Assembly: GCF_963576675.1 (NCBI RefSeq)
Contig: NC_088915.1
Location: 32,145,501 to 32,209,500, forward strand
DNA from: Euphorbia lathyris
Taxonomy: Eukaryota; Streptophyta; Magnoliopsida; Malpighiales; Euphorbiaceae
DNA: 64,000 nucleotides
Direction: 5' to 3'
Shown: in pieces, positions 46,549 to 57,685 of the stretch
How the letters are laid out: each line of letters opens with the position of its first letter
Position numbering within the stretch: the stretch's first letter is position 1
Translations under genes and position numbers: made by a program
The notes under the pieces: generated by a model
The model's database searches: none
The model's input: only the letters and a program-made list of their open reading frames with translations
What the model was told of the DNA's origin: nothing

Positions 46549-49500
46549 ATGAATGATGAAATACAAAATCCCTCCTCAGGGATCGAATCGCCAATAATTA
46601 CACCATCTAGTGTTGGATGCACAAGCACAATCGCCCCTACGATGAATATTGATGGAAATATGCCCACGGCATCCTTCCTTGATATGTGTGCTCAGGATAT
46701 CGAGGCGTGATATGGGCTTGAAATTGGAAACCGCCTTCGGGCGTTCATGACTATTCCTCCTCATAGTAGTACGGTACCTACATCAGTTGTCTCATCTCTA
46801 CCTCCGTTAAACTTCGGTCTGGGACCTGGGGCTCGTAGCTCTTCATTCCTTCAAGCTCACAACGTTGACTCTACGGTAACTACCACGGCGGCGGGTGGAG
46901 TGCGACCAGTTATCAGGGAGCTGTTTCCTGGTGAAGGAAGCCACGGGAACAATATGGTCCCTCCTGGCGGATCAGAAGTTCCAAGGTTTAATCGTGATGG
47001 GCCGAATGTACCCAGGCGCCCGCGGACGAATTCGTCCCATGGCGGATTTAAAGAGCCCATTCGTAAAAAGTGTAAAAAGAACCAGGATAAGCAGGCAAGA
47101 TCTCCTTCGCCAAGGCGAACAAAATCTCCACGTCGTGGCAGATCTGCTCCATCTACTGGTCGTAGAAGGAGCAAGAGACCGGAAAAAATGTCTCATATAG
47201 GTGGACCACCACCCCATCCATCTTCGGGATCTGTTGGACACACTTTGCCAGAAGGCCAGCAAGGAGGAAACGGTCCAATTCCTCCAAATAGAGGAAGTGG
47301 AGGGGGAGGCGACAGAGGAAAAAGGGGAGGCGGACGAGGCAGACATTCGCCATCGGATTCATCGTCAGAATCAAGTTCTTCTTCCTCTCCAAGCAGATCG
47401 CCACGAAGAGATCATCCCAGGGCGGATCCGGAGAATTTTGATGATAGAGTAAGGGCCCTAGTGCTCCAAATGAATGAGGAAAATGCTAGGCATAATCCAT
47501 TCGCCAATAGAGATTCGCCTTTTGCGGCCTGGATCGAAGCAGAGGAAACTGAAAGGGCGTTTAAAATCCCTAATCTTGCAATTTACACAGGCAAAGACAA
47601 TCCGGAGGCTCATGTTCGAAAATATAGAATCTTGGCCAGACTCAATCGAGCCACCGAACCTGTACTTTGCAAGATGTTTGTCACCACTTTGGGAGGTCCA
47701 GCCTATTTATGGTTCCAATCTCTACCTCCAGGCTCTATAAATAGCTTCGATCAATTAAGCAGGGAATTTTGTGCAAAATTTGCTGGCTGCATCCCTGCAG
47801 TGGTGAAATCTGGAAAGCTTTTTGAGCTAAAACAGAAGGCGAATGAACCACTTCGAGATTATGTGGACACTTTCAACCAGTTGTGTATACAAATCGTTGA
47901 TGTAGATATCTCCGTAGCTGTGGAGTGCTTTGTAAGAAACACTACTTGTAAAAGTTTGCAAGAAGACCTCATTCGTAAAAAGCCCACCAGCATGGCAGAG
48001 TTGATGGAGCGCTGTAAAGACTTTATAGAGGTTGATGATATTCGCCGAGGTACCCCATCATCGCCAAAGAAGGATAGAGGCGAGTCCCGCCCTCGGGACC
48101 GGGACAGAGACAAACGTCAAGATTCTTCTTCTCGAAATAAACGAAGGGATTCTAGGAACAAATCAACGTTTGTCACCTCCTTTACACCTCTCAATGCTTC
48201 TAAAAGTGAAGTTCTTATGTGGATCGAGAACAGCCAGCACAAACGGAGCATTTCATACCCCGAGCCAAAAGGGGGGGAGTACACCAACAAAGGAAAGAAT
48301 CCTAAAAATTATTGCAAGTATCACAGGAAGAATGGTCATGATACGGATGCTTGCTGGGAGTTGGCTCGAGAAATTGAGCGACTCATTGAGAGAGGAAAAT
48401 TGGATCGGTTCATCCAAACGGAAGGAAAGGAAGATGACAAATCCAAAGAGGACCCAAAGAAGAAAGGAAAGGGTACCATCAACGTCATAGCAGGTGGGCC
48501 TGGCTATCAGCCAACATTGAAAAAGGCGAAGACGACCACCCTTGATAGGACATCACTAAATCGCCCTTTCTTAGACGCAGGTCCTGAAATTCCACCCCAT
48601 GCGGACGCATTGGTCGTCACTATGATGGTTGAGGGTTGGGAGATGAAGAGGGTAATGATTGATACAGGAAGTTCATGTAATGTTATTACCCGAGGAGCAT
48701 TCGCCAAACTCAAGATTGATCCTATCCAGGTAGAACCAACTGTGGTGGACATTTTGGGAGTGACAGGTCATACCATCCAGACGAAAGGCCAAGTTACTTT
48801 GAATTGCGAGCTTACTGATGATGATCAAGTTTGGCGAGGAGATTTGGAGTTTTCGGTCTTGGATGGACAATTAGCCTACAATATTATCCTCGGGCGACCT
48901 TTCATCTCCGAAGCTGCAGCTCTTATCTCTATTCGCCATTTAACGCTTTACATCCCCACGGTCAAGGGGGGCGTGATGATTAGAGGTTGTCAAAAAGTAG
49001 CCCAAGAGACATATTCGGCTTCCTTAATGATTCGCCCTCAATCTAAGGAGGAAGATGAAGAAGAGCGTGTCACAATGGCCTTAGGCGAAACCGAAATGTA
49101 CCTGATGGCAGAAGAAAAGCAGGTATGGATAGCTAAAGGACTACAGGGCAATATCAGAGATGCAATCTCCAAGGTACTCTGTGAGGCCGAAGATGTCTTC
49201 GCATGGAAGGATGAAATTCTGCCTGGAATCAGTCTGGACGTAATCACCCACAAACTCAACATTGATAAAGATGCAGTTCCTGTGGCCCAAAAGCGGAGGA
49301 ATCATGGTCCAGAAAGACAAAAAGTGATAGAGGAGGAAATTGCCAATCTCCAAAAGGCGGATGCCATTGAGGAAGTACTTTACACTCAGTGGTTGGCGAA
49401 CGTCGTGCTAATCAAGAAAGCTGGCGGATCCTACCGAATGTGCATTGACTTCACAGATCTTAATAAAGCTTGCCCCAAGGATAACTATCCTTTGCCATGC

Positions 49501-52302
49501 ATAGACATGCTTGTAGATGGAACTGTCGATCATGCAATGTATTCCTTTACTGACGTGAAATCAAGTTATCATCAAATCCCTATGGAGCCCTCAGATAGAA
49601 TCAAGACCTCGTTCGTGACACATCAAGCTACTTATTGTTTTAAAGTTATGCCCTTCGGGCTCAAGAACGCAGGTGCTACCTATCAGAGGATGATGAACAA
49701 GATATTCTCGAACAGTAAGAATGATAATTATTCTGTCTATGTAGATGATATGATCATTAAAAGCGCAACTGCGGAAAAGCATGCAGAGGATGTAAAGGAG
49801 GTACTGGACATACTTCGCCATCACAACATCAAGCTAAATCCAGAGAAATGTACTTTCGGGGCAACATATGGCAAATTTCTAGGATTCATGATTAGTGAAA
49901 GAGGAATTAGCCCAAATCCTGACAAAGTCAAAGCAGTCCTAGAAATGCAACCTCCTCGGAATATCAGAGAAGTACAACGCCTCAATGGGCGTATCATAGC
50001 CTTGGGCAGGTTTATCTCTTGCTCAGCTCGTAGATGTCAGCCTTTTTTCGAAGTTATCAAGGGACAAAAGGCGTTTGAGTGGAATGAAGATTGCCAAAAT
50101 GCATTCGAAGGAATCAAGCGGTTCCTTACAGAGCCACCCATGATGAGTCGACCTATGAAGGGGGAGGATCTATACATGTATGTGTCAGTTACGGATAAAG
50201 TCGTATGCACAGTCATGGTGCGAGAAGAAGATGGCCAACAATTCCCCATTTATTACGTGAGCAAAGTTTTGAAAGATGCTGAAACCATATATTCGAAGTT
50301 GGACAAAATGGCACTGGCTGTCGTGACCACGGCAATCCGCCTTAGGCCATACTTTCAGGCGCATACTGTGATAGTTCGAACCCATATACCGATGAGAAAG
50401 GTATTGCAGAAGCCGGACACTTCGGGAAGGTTGATGGAATGGGCGATTCGCTTGGGTGAATTTGATGTAAGATACGAGAGCAGGTCATCTTTAAAAAGTC
50501 AGGTCCTGGCAGACTTCGTGAATGAATTCACTGACGAGGGGATATCTCATCCCAAGCCTTCGTTAGAAGAATGGTCAATGTATACAGATGGAGCTTCCTC
50601 TGCAGATGGAGCTGGTGTGGGAGTTGTGATCAAAGGTCCCCACTACATAAGACTGCGATACGCAGCAAAGTTAAATTTCCATGCTACTAATAATGATGCT
50701 GAGTACGAAGCTCTGATATTGGGCTTACGTCTACTTCAAGAAATCACCCTGGAGCAGATCGTGATCTACAGCGATTCTAAACTAATGGTCAACCAAGTAA
50801 TCAAGAATTACGAGGTGAAGGACGAGGTTCTGGCCAAGTATGTAGCAGAAGTCAAAAAGATTCTGGATAACCTTGAAGCTAAAGAAACTAAGTGGGAATT
50901 GGTTCACATACCAAGGGAATCCAATACAGAGGCTGATCAATTGGCCAAAATGGCTTCTAGTGAAGTAAGCTGGGCGGATCCAGATTGTCCCTTCGAAGTA
51001 AAAATGGCTCCAGCATTTGCTGCTGAAGAAGTGTCCGTACTCACAACAATGGAGGATGATTGGAGGACAGTCATTCGCCAGTACCTACTGAATTGAACAT
51101 TACCTGAAGACAAGGAAGAAGCGAGGAAAATTGTCAGGAGATCGGCTTACTTCTCCTTGATCAATAATGATCTTTATAGAAGGTCTTTTAGTCATCCTTG
51201 GATGAAATGCATTCTACCAGAAGAAGGGCAACAGATCCTCAAAGAGCTACATGAGGGGTCTTGCGGGTCACATGAGGCATCCGCCGCGATCTTGAAGAAA
51301 TCAAGGATAGCAGGTTTCTACTGGCCCACAGCCGAGTTAGATGCCCAGAGTTTGGTAGAATCTTGTCACAGTTGCCAAATTCACGCAAATGAGTCACACA
51401 CTACCAAGCACATTCAAAGGCCAATCATTGAAGGCCGTCCGTTCGCCCTTTGGGGAATAGACATCGTTGGACCATTTCCTCCAACTCGCCGGCAAAAGAA
51501 GTATGTAATAGTAGCGGTGGACCATTTCACCAAATGGGTAGAAGCCGAGGCTGTTTCCTCCATTACAGCAGAGCAGATAGTAGAGTTTGTCAAAAACAAC
51601 ATCGTGGGAAGATATGGCATTCCACACACCATCATCACTGACAACGGGACACAGTTTAACTGTGGCAAATTCAAGGCTTTTTGTGAGGGATTGGGCATCA
51701 TGAACAGATTCGCCTCCGTTTATTATCCTCAGTCCAATGGAATGACCGAAGTAACCAATCGGACGATTGTAAAGGGGATAAAAAAGAGGTTGGGAGAACA
51801 TGACAAAAGATGGGCGGATCAACTTACAAGTGTTTTATGGGCTTATCGCACAACCCCAAGAACCGCTACGGGAGAAACGCCGTTCGCCCTTTCTCATGGA
51901 GTGGAAGCTGTAATCCCCGTGGAAATACGAGTCCCCAGTGATCGAGTGGCCTTTTATTGTGAAGAAGACAACGATAAACGACTGAGGGAATGTCTGGATC
52001 AGGTCGAGGATCGCAGGGATCAATCCTATGTACGCATGGCGGCATATAAACAGCGGATTGCATCCTATCATGATAAAAATGCCAAGATTGTGGATCTAAA
52101 GATGGGAGATCTTGTGCTTCGCAAAGCTGATAAAGTCCAATCTCGAGAAGGCAAAGGCAAGTTGGGGATCAATTGGATAGGTCCATACCAGATAGTGGAG
52201 AAGGTGGGACCAGCCACATTCAAAATACAAGATACGGAGGGCAACACGCTGCCACGCACGTGGAACCTCCAAAATCTCCGCAAATACTTTGTTAGAAAAT
52301 AA
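46549..52302 (+). pseudogene. Tat-type gag-pol polyprotein (two nonsense codons)
   Basis: One frame of 1918 codons runs from ATG 46549, interrupted by TGA at 46708 and TGA at 51094. The 1449-codon middle piece is open. Domains in order: basic, Ser/Arg/Gly-rich N-terminus; Gag core (FVTTLGGPAYLWFQSL, about 47680); a zinc-finger-like CKYHRKNGHDTDACWEL (about 48313); protease VMIDTGSSCNVI (Asp at 48661); RT with RMCIDFTDLNKA, FGLKNAGATYQRMM and VYVDDMIIK (about 49736). RT-linked RNase H is degenerate. A second RNase H has MYTDGAS, AEYEAL, IYSDSKL and NTEADQLA (50578-50950). Integrase has an HHCC finger, GIDIVGPF, ITDNGTQF and MTEVTNR (51250-51760) and a C-terminal NWIGPYQIVEKV tail. All catalytic residues I can check are present, so the element is disabled mainly by the two stops. 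Confidence 0.94.
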
Positions 52303-52948
52303 AGTATGGTCTTGAGTACTCTTTTTCCTTTAACAAGCTTTTTCCCATGGGGTTTTTCTTGTTAAAGGTTTTGATGAGGCTCATCTATAAAGACCTGTCC
52401 GCTGTAATAAGGTGTTCATCCCATTAATAAATATCGTTGGTTTTATTATTCATGTTCTTTTTATAGTTTATTGTTGCAATATCAATATTCCAGTCTTAAA
52501 AAGAAGGGGAGGCACCCAACGCTCTCCACATTCGCAATATATCGCTATCTTAAAGCACATAAGAGGATCAATCTTATGGGCGGATCCATATCCGGGCGGA
52601 TCCCAATCTCCAATAAGAGTTAAAACGATCCTTGGACGTAAGGTCTTTACACTCTCTTATCCTTTTCAAAAAGGGATTCACAAGTCCTACGGGCGGGTCA
52701 TTTCACCTCAAAAATAGGTAGCAAATTGAACCCCTGGGCAGCTTTACTTCCTCTAAAGAAGGAATAGAACAGCTTCAAACCTTCACAAAGGTTCACACAA
52801 TGAAGTATGGCTGGCCACCTACTTCAAACAAAAATCCTAAACATACTCACATTTAAAACACTGTCCTGCGCAAGTGTAAAAGTAAAATAATGTTTATACA
52901 TAGCAATGTTTGGAATTATACTTGAAAAGTTTTTACAAAAATTGCTAA
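52303..52948 (+). other. Spacer between pol and the antisense ORF
   Basis: It is non-coding and contains an internal purine tract AAAAAGAAGGGGAGG (52498-52512), which could act as an extra polypurine tract, and GGCGGATCC words also found in the LTR. Confidence 0.6.
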
Positions 52949-55157
52949 CTAAATGATAATAGGAGCATCTTCTTTTGTGCTTCCTTCGCCCCCGACGCTC
53001 GCTTGAGGGTCCTTCTTCTCCACAGTCAGGGATCCGCCTTCAAGAGATACTTCCTTATCCCCTTTTTGTTCAGAATCAGCTTTGGACGACATCTCCTGGA
53101 GGTCATCCACCACAACTGTGGTAGAAGGTTTGACATCCGGCAAGGTTCCCTTCATCCATTTTCGCACATAGTTACGAAGGTACTCCTTGGCATTGGGCAT
53201 CTTCTTGAACCTTGCCACATCTTCCGGTTTGGGGACGGCGAACTCAGGATCTGTGAAATCAATTTCAGGATGGGCTAAAGAGAAGTACGCCATAAGCATC
53301 TCTCCATAAAAGAATGCCTGTTCGCCTGCCGTGTATTCTGCTTCCCCAAGAGCATCTTCATGGCTTTTAGCATCAGAAGCTATCTTTGCCTTCAGGTTTT
53401 GTATCTCCCCGTCTCGGAGAACTAAAGCAACTGTGGCGGAAGCTAGGTTCGCGTTGGCGGTGGCAATAGTGGAATTGGCATTCGATATCTCTTTCTCTAA
53501 TTTTTCAATAGTCGCCCTATCCGCCACATTCTGAAGGACCCCATTCTCCAAAGTGCGCAAGCGGGCATACAGCTGAGGAAAACAAAAGGATTTAGTCCAA
53601 GAACGAAAACAAATCATCATATTCTTTTAATACTCACCGAAAGAAGCTCCGACTTTCCCTTATGGACATGGATCGATCCGGGGATTTGGTCGTAATCCTT
53701 TTGTACTTCTCCCACCTATCCTAAAGCTTCGTCCAGGTCATTCAAGAGAGATTCATTCTCAAAAGTACCTTGAACCCCAAACTTGGCGGACCAATATCCA
53801 CCGATATCAGGCTTCGCCATCTGCGCAAACAGGAAAAACCATACGCCGTTTTAAAATCAGATAAGCAGGAAATAAAATCAAGAGACGAATTACCTGAACC
53901 ACTTTCTCAGTAGGTTTGGCGGATTTAATCGCGTCCGCCATTATCTTGGTACTCCCAATAGTATGGGGCCGCCTCTTCTTCAGCGGCGGATCGACAGCCA
54001 TCTCCATAGGGCGTTTGCCCGTATCAGGTTGAGGGTTAGCCGCCTGACTCTTCTTGCGGGCTTCCTCTTCTTGAAACATCCTGCGCGTCTCTGCAAGAGC
54101 ACGATTTGCCTTAGACACACCCCTGCCAAAGAAGATATCAGAATAATTAAAGCTCCTGAAATATGCAAGGTACCTTGATCAAACTGAGTAATTTTTGAAT
54201 AAATGAATTGATCCTCCACTCGGCGGATCAGAGGAATGTCACTCATCATGAAGGCTAAGGCATCCGCATACGTCCATGCATCCGCCTTAATCTGCTTCAT
54301 GAGATCCGCCACCTCTTCATCACTGTGTGTTAAGATTCGCATGTCACCCGCCATATGTAGCGGACGAGAGTTCCAGACGGAAGGAAAACCTAACGGTTCA
54401 TCCTCCTTTATCTTCACGTAGAATAAACTCTCATCCCAGCTATGAACGTTGGACATTTTGTCGTAAAAGGGCGAATAGACACCAAATTTGGCGAATGTAA
54501 GATAAGACTCCGACTTCCTCTTGGAGGGTTTGTGAAAGGCTCTAAAGATTCGGCCATTATACGCTACGCCTAAATTTGACGCAAGATAACAATCTAACGC
54601 TATGTCAAGCCAGCCGTTGGGGTGTAGCTGGCTGACGGCGATGTCAAAATACGAGAGGATATCCGCCAACATCTGGGGAAGAGGAAGGCAAAACCCTCTC
54701 TCAATATGACTACAAAATACAATAAAAAAGCCCTTCGGCGGATTGGAGGGGCGTTGATGAGAAGCTGGGAGTTGGGTTTCATAATTTTTGATCCACGGAA
54801 AGCGATCCGATAGACTCGCCAAATCCGCGGCACTCATACGAGACGAAGTAGACTCCGCTCGAGGATTCTTTTTTCTAACAGGAACAGAAGAAGAAGCCAT
54901 TAAACCCAGAAACCGGTTACGGGCACCAGCCGGAGTAAAACCGGAAAAAAAAGAAGGGTTTCCGATGGAACGAGTCTGGTAAGGGTTACGCGCCGAGTTA
55001 TTGAACTCAGTTGGACCAGAATTAATCTCGCCAACAGAAGATTGGGAGTTTCCGACGAGGATGTGGTCGAACTAAAATCTACTTCAATCTTAGGGGAAGA
55101 CGTCGAATTAAAGAGTTCGGAAGTTGACCCAGAGGATGAAGATGAACTTCTAAACAT
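52949..55157 (-). pseudogene. Antisense accessory gene of the Tat element, spliced, lightly broken
   Basis: Exons on the minus strand: 54900-54185 (MASSSVPVRKKNPRAES…, with RFPWIKNYETQ, LPQMLADILSYFDIAVSQL, SYLTFAKFGVYSPFYDKMS), 54122-53894 (KANRALAETRRMF…), 53820-53638 (MAKPDIGGYWSAKFGV…) and 53572-52949 (coiled coil LENGVLQNVADRATIEKLEKE, then FFYGEMLMAYFSLAHPEIDF). Introns 2 and 3 have good GT-AG ends (GTAATT…GCGCAG, GTGAGT…CCTCAG). Intron 1 keeps the frame only with donor GTTTGA at 54184. The sum is 584 codons in phase. Breaks: in-frame TAG at 53718, and an apparent frameshift near 55075 separating an upstream start (55157, MFRSSSSSSGSTSE). The N-terminal part resembles plant transposon-associated proteins of unknown function. 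Its function is unknown. Confidence 0.8.
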
Positions 55158-55441
55158 TCAGAGTAAAATAAAAAGCACTTACATGGAAATGCAGAAGCCT
55201 GAGTAGGATCTTTGAAGTTTCTGAGGAAAGGCTTCGAAAATGGGAGGAGATGGAAAATGAGAAAGAAAGAGAAACTCCAAAAGATGAAGATGGTTTTTGA
55301 ACGTTTCTAGGGCAGTGTGCTATTACACGTGTCGGCCATCAAAGGACGTTGAACAGAGTGCACATTAAATGCGGAAGCATAAGACGGCGCGCAGAAGTCC
55401 AAAAGCCCTAAAGGACTTTAAAGGCATTTTGGGAGGGCTTC

Positions 55442-55920
55442 TGATAACATTAGGATATTATCATGAGGACCAAAAGAGATAATTACCTTAAGATATGCCA
55501 CGTAGTAAAGGAAGCCGTCTGGCGGATCACCCTAGATCAGCTCTAAGAGATCCGCTGGCGGATCTCTTAGGCGAATCTCTCCATTTACCTAGATAACGGC
55601 TGGCCGCCGTCTCGACCATAAATGATTATTAAATGAATCATTAATAGTCTCAAACCGCCAAATTAAGAGTAACTTGTAACCGCCATTAAATGAGCATTAA
55701 TGGAGGCTTTCTAGTTACCTAGGGGTTACGAACTCCTCAACTATATATAGCCTACCTTTCTAGGCTATCAAGGTACACTTACTTTTACATTCTCTAAGCT
55801 TTGTCAATACGATTTACTCTCCATATATTCTACTGACTTTGGCATCGGAGTGTCCCCGGCCGATCCCAGCGGCGCCTCACAAGGACGGGATCCGATCAAG
55901 AAGTTTCTCCAGTGTTATCA
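55442..55920 (+). repeat. 3' LTR of the Tat element
   Basis: 479 bp, preceded by GGGAGGGCTTC and followed by the TSD ATAAT. Confidence 0.95.
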
Positions 55921-55925
55921 ATAAT

Positions 55926-56610
55926 ATTTCATCATGCTCAATCCGTGTGAACAAAAATATAACAAATTCAACATTGCTATATTTCCTGGTTAAATTTACC
56001 TTTGAAGTTAACAGACAGAATCAAATTTAACCCAAATCAAATCAAACTTCACATCAAAACCTGAAATTACCAATGTTCAATTTAACTCGAATACATTCTA
56101 CTTTATAATACCTATCAATGTGAACTTAATTGATCATGCAATCAACTTTTGGGCCCATTTCGACCCTTCATTTTTAAATTTCGAGTGCAATCTGAACTCT
56201 ATTTATTTCATCTCATCTATTTTTTAGAATTTCTACTGTCTTCCTAGAAAATACTACACCCTATAATGAAAAGGGAAAGGCATACCGGTATAGGAGATCA
56301 TTGGTGTTAAAGTATAAATATATATAAGTAAAATCAATTAATTGATCGGGCACCAGAACTTTAAGCCACAACTACAATTACCCAAGTAATCAATCTGTTA
56401 ACCATTTGAGCATAGAAATCAGAACATTTCATCAACATTCGTCTTTGAAAATTATGCTATAAATAAACAAGTTCAGACAGCACACGGTTAAAGAGATACT
56501 GGAAGTGTTCGACCAGGAACAAACCGTTTCCCCAGAGTGATTGCTGCCGCCTTATGCGAAGATAACACTTCTTTTCCGTTGTTTTAGAAATCTTCTCATT
56601 TACCTGCATC
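55926..56610 (-). other. 3' flank and probable 3' UTR of the DCD gene
   Basis: No coding signal. On the minus strand the DCD gene's 3' UTR should start at 56610, and a possible AATAAA lies near 56205-56210. Confidence 0.45.
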
Positions 56611-57654
56611 TCAGTACCAAGACCTAGTACCAGTATAACTATCATATAGATCAACTCTTGGATGCAAAACAGCATCATAATGCAATGTCCTTGCACGATC
56701 AACATAGTCAGATGGCTGGCCATCAGAATATGACCTATCATGGTATGACGGGCGCTCTCTGTACACAACATAGGGATCACGGTATTCAATCTCCTCTCGA
56801 TGCCTCAACCTGGAATCTAGAATCAATCTATCATGATGCTCCTGGAATGAGTCCCTAACTCGATCATGATGTACTCCTTGCCTTAATTCCAAGTCATGGA
56901 ATCGTCTGTCTTGATGCTCAACAAGTGAATCCCTCCTATAACCATTCATTTCCAACCTCTGTTCATAAGCAAATGATCCTGGAGAGAGTTCAAGGGCTGA
57001 AGGTGGGGGTAAAAGTGCACGTGATGGAGGAAGGGGTACAGGAGAAGAATATTGGTCCCTTCCATATGCATCACAGTACTGCTTCCGACTTCTGTCCTGA
57101 TGAACAAACGCATGGGTTTCCGGGTTACGTCGCTTCTGACTTCTGTTCAGATTAACTAAGGCACGGGTTTCTGCTCCAGAATGCCGCTTTCTCCTGTCTT
57201 TATCTTTATAAATAGTAGACCTAACATCCCTTCGAGACCTACGTGGTTCACTAGGAGGGGCTTTCTGCGTATGTGCTTCAGGATTCTTCCACGACCTTTC
57301 CGGCTTGGTAGCAGCTTGGAAAAGCTTGCACAGATTCTTCACCTGTTAGACAGAGTACAAGAAGCCCAATGAATGTCACACGCAAACATGCAGCAGCATC
57401 CTCAATTAGCACTCTTTTATGCATATCAGTAATCAAATAAGGTCAAAACCTGTTTTGATGTCAATTGACTATGAAACTTGTTCTTCTGGAAATAATTATC
57501 TTTGATGACCTTCTTAAACTTCTCCTCTGGCAGGGGTAAGCAATCCTGATGAACATTGAACCTCACCTACCAAAACAACCTCATATTACCATTATTTCTT
57601 ATCTCGGGTCAGCATAAAGATGGCATCAGAGACAATAGAAATATTGATAATGTG

Positions 57655-57685
<31 letters not shown>

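Larger units (their letters stand above)
46002..55925 (+). mobile_element. Young Tat-lineage Ty3/gypsy retrotransposon with antisense gene
   Basis: 46007-55920 is flanked by the 5-bp TSD ATAAT (46002-46006, 55921-55925). LTRs are 479 bp each and begin and end with the inverted 8-mer TGATAACA/TGTTATCA. Order: LTR, leader, gag-pol (46549-52302), spacer, antisense multi-exon ORF (55157 down to 52949), polypurine tract GGGAGGG (55431-55437), LTR. A degenerate RT-linked RNase H followed by a second archaeal-type RNase H, plus an antisense ORF after pol, are features described for the Tat lineage (Retand/Grande-type elements). Only about three LTR differences mean a recent insertion. Confidence 0.95.

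Noticed and set aside
46857..47452. Long frames in other phases across the gag N-terminus
   Set aside because: Shadows of the Ser/Arg/Gly-rich gag coding sequence.
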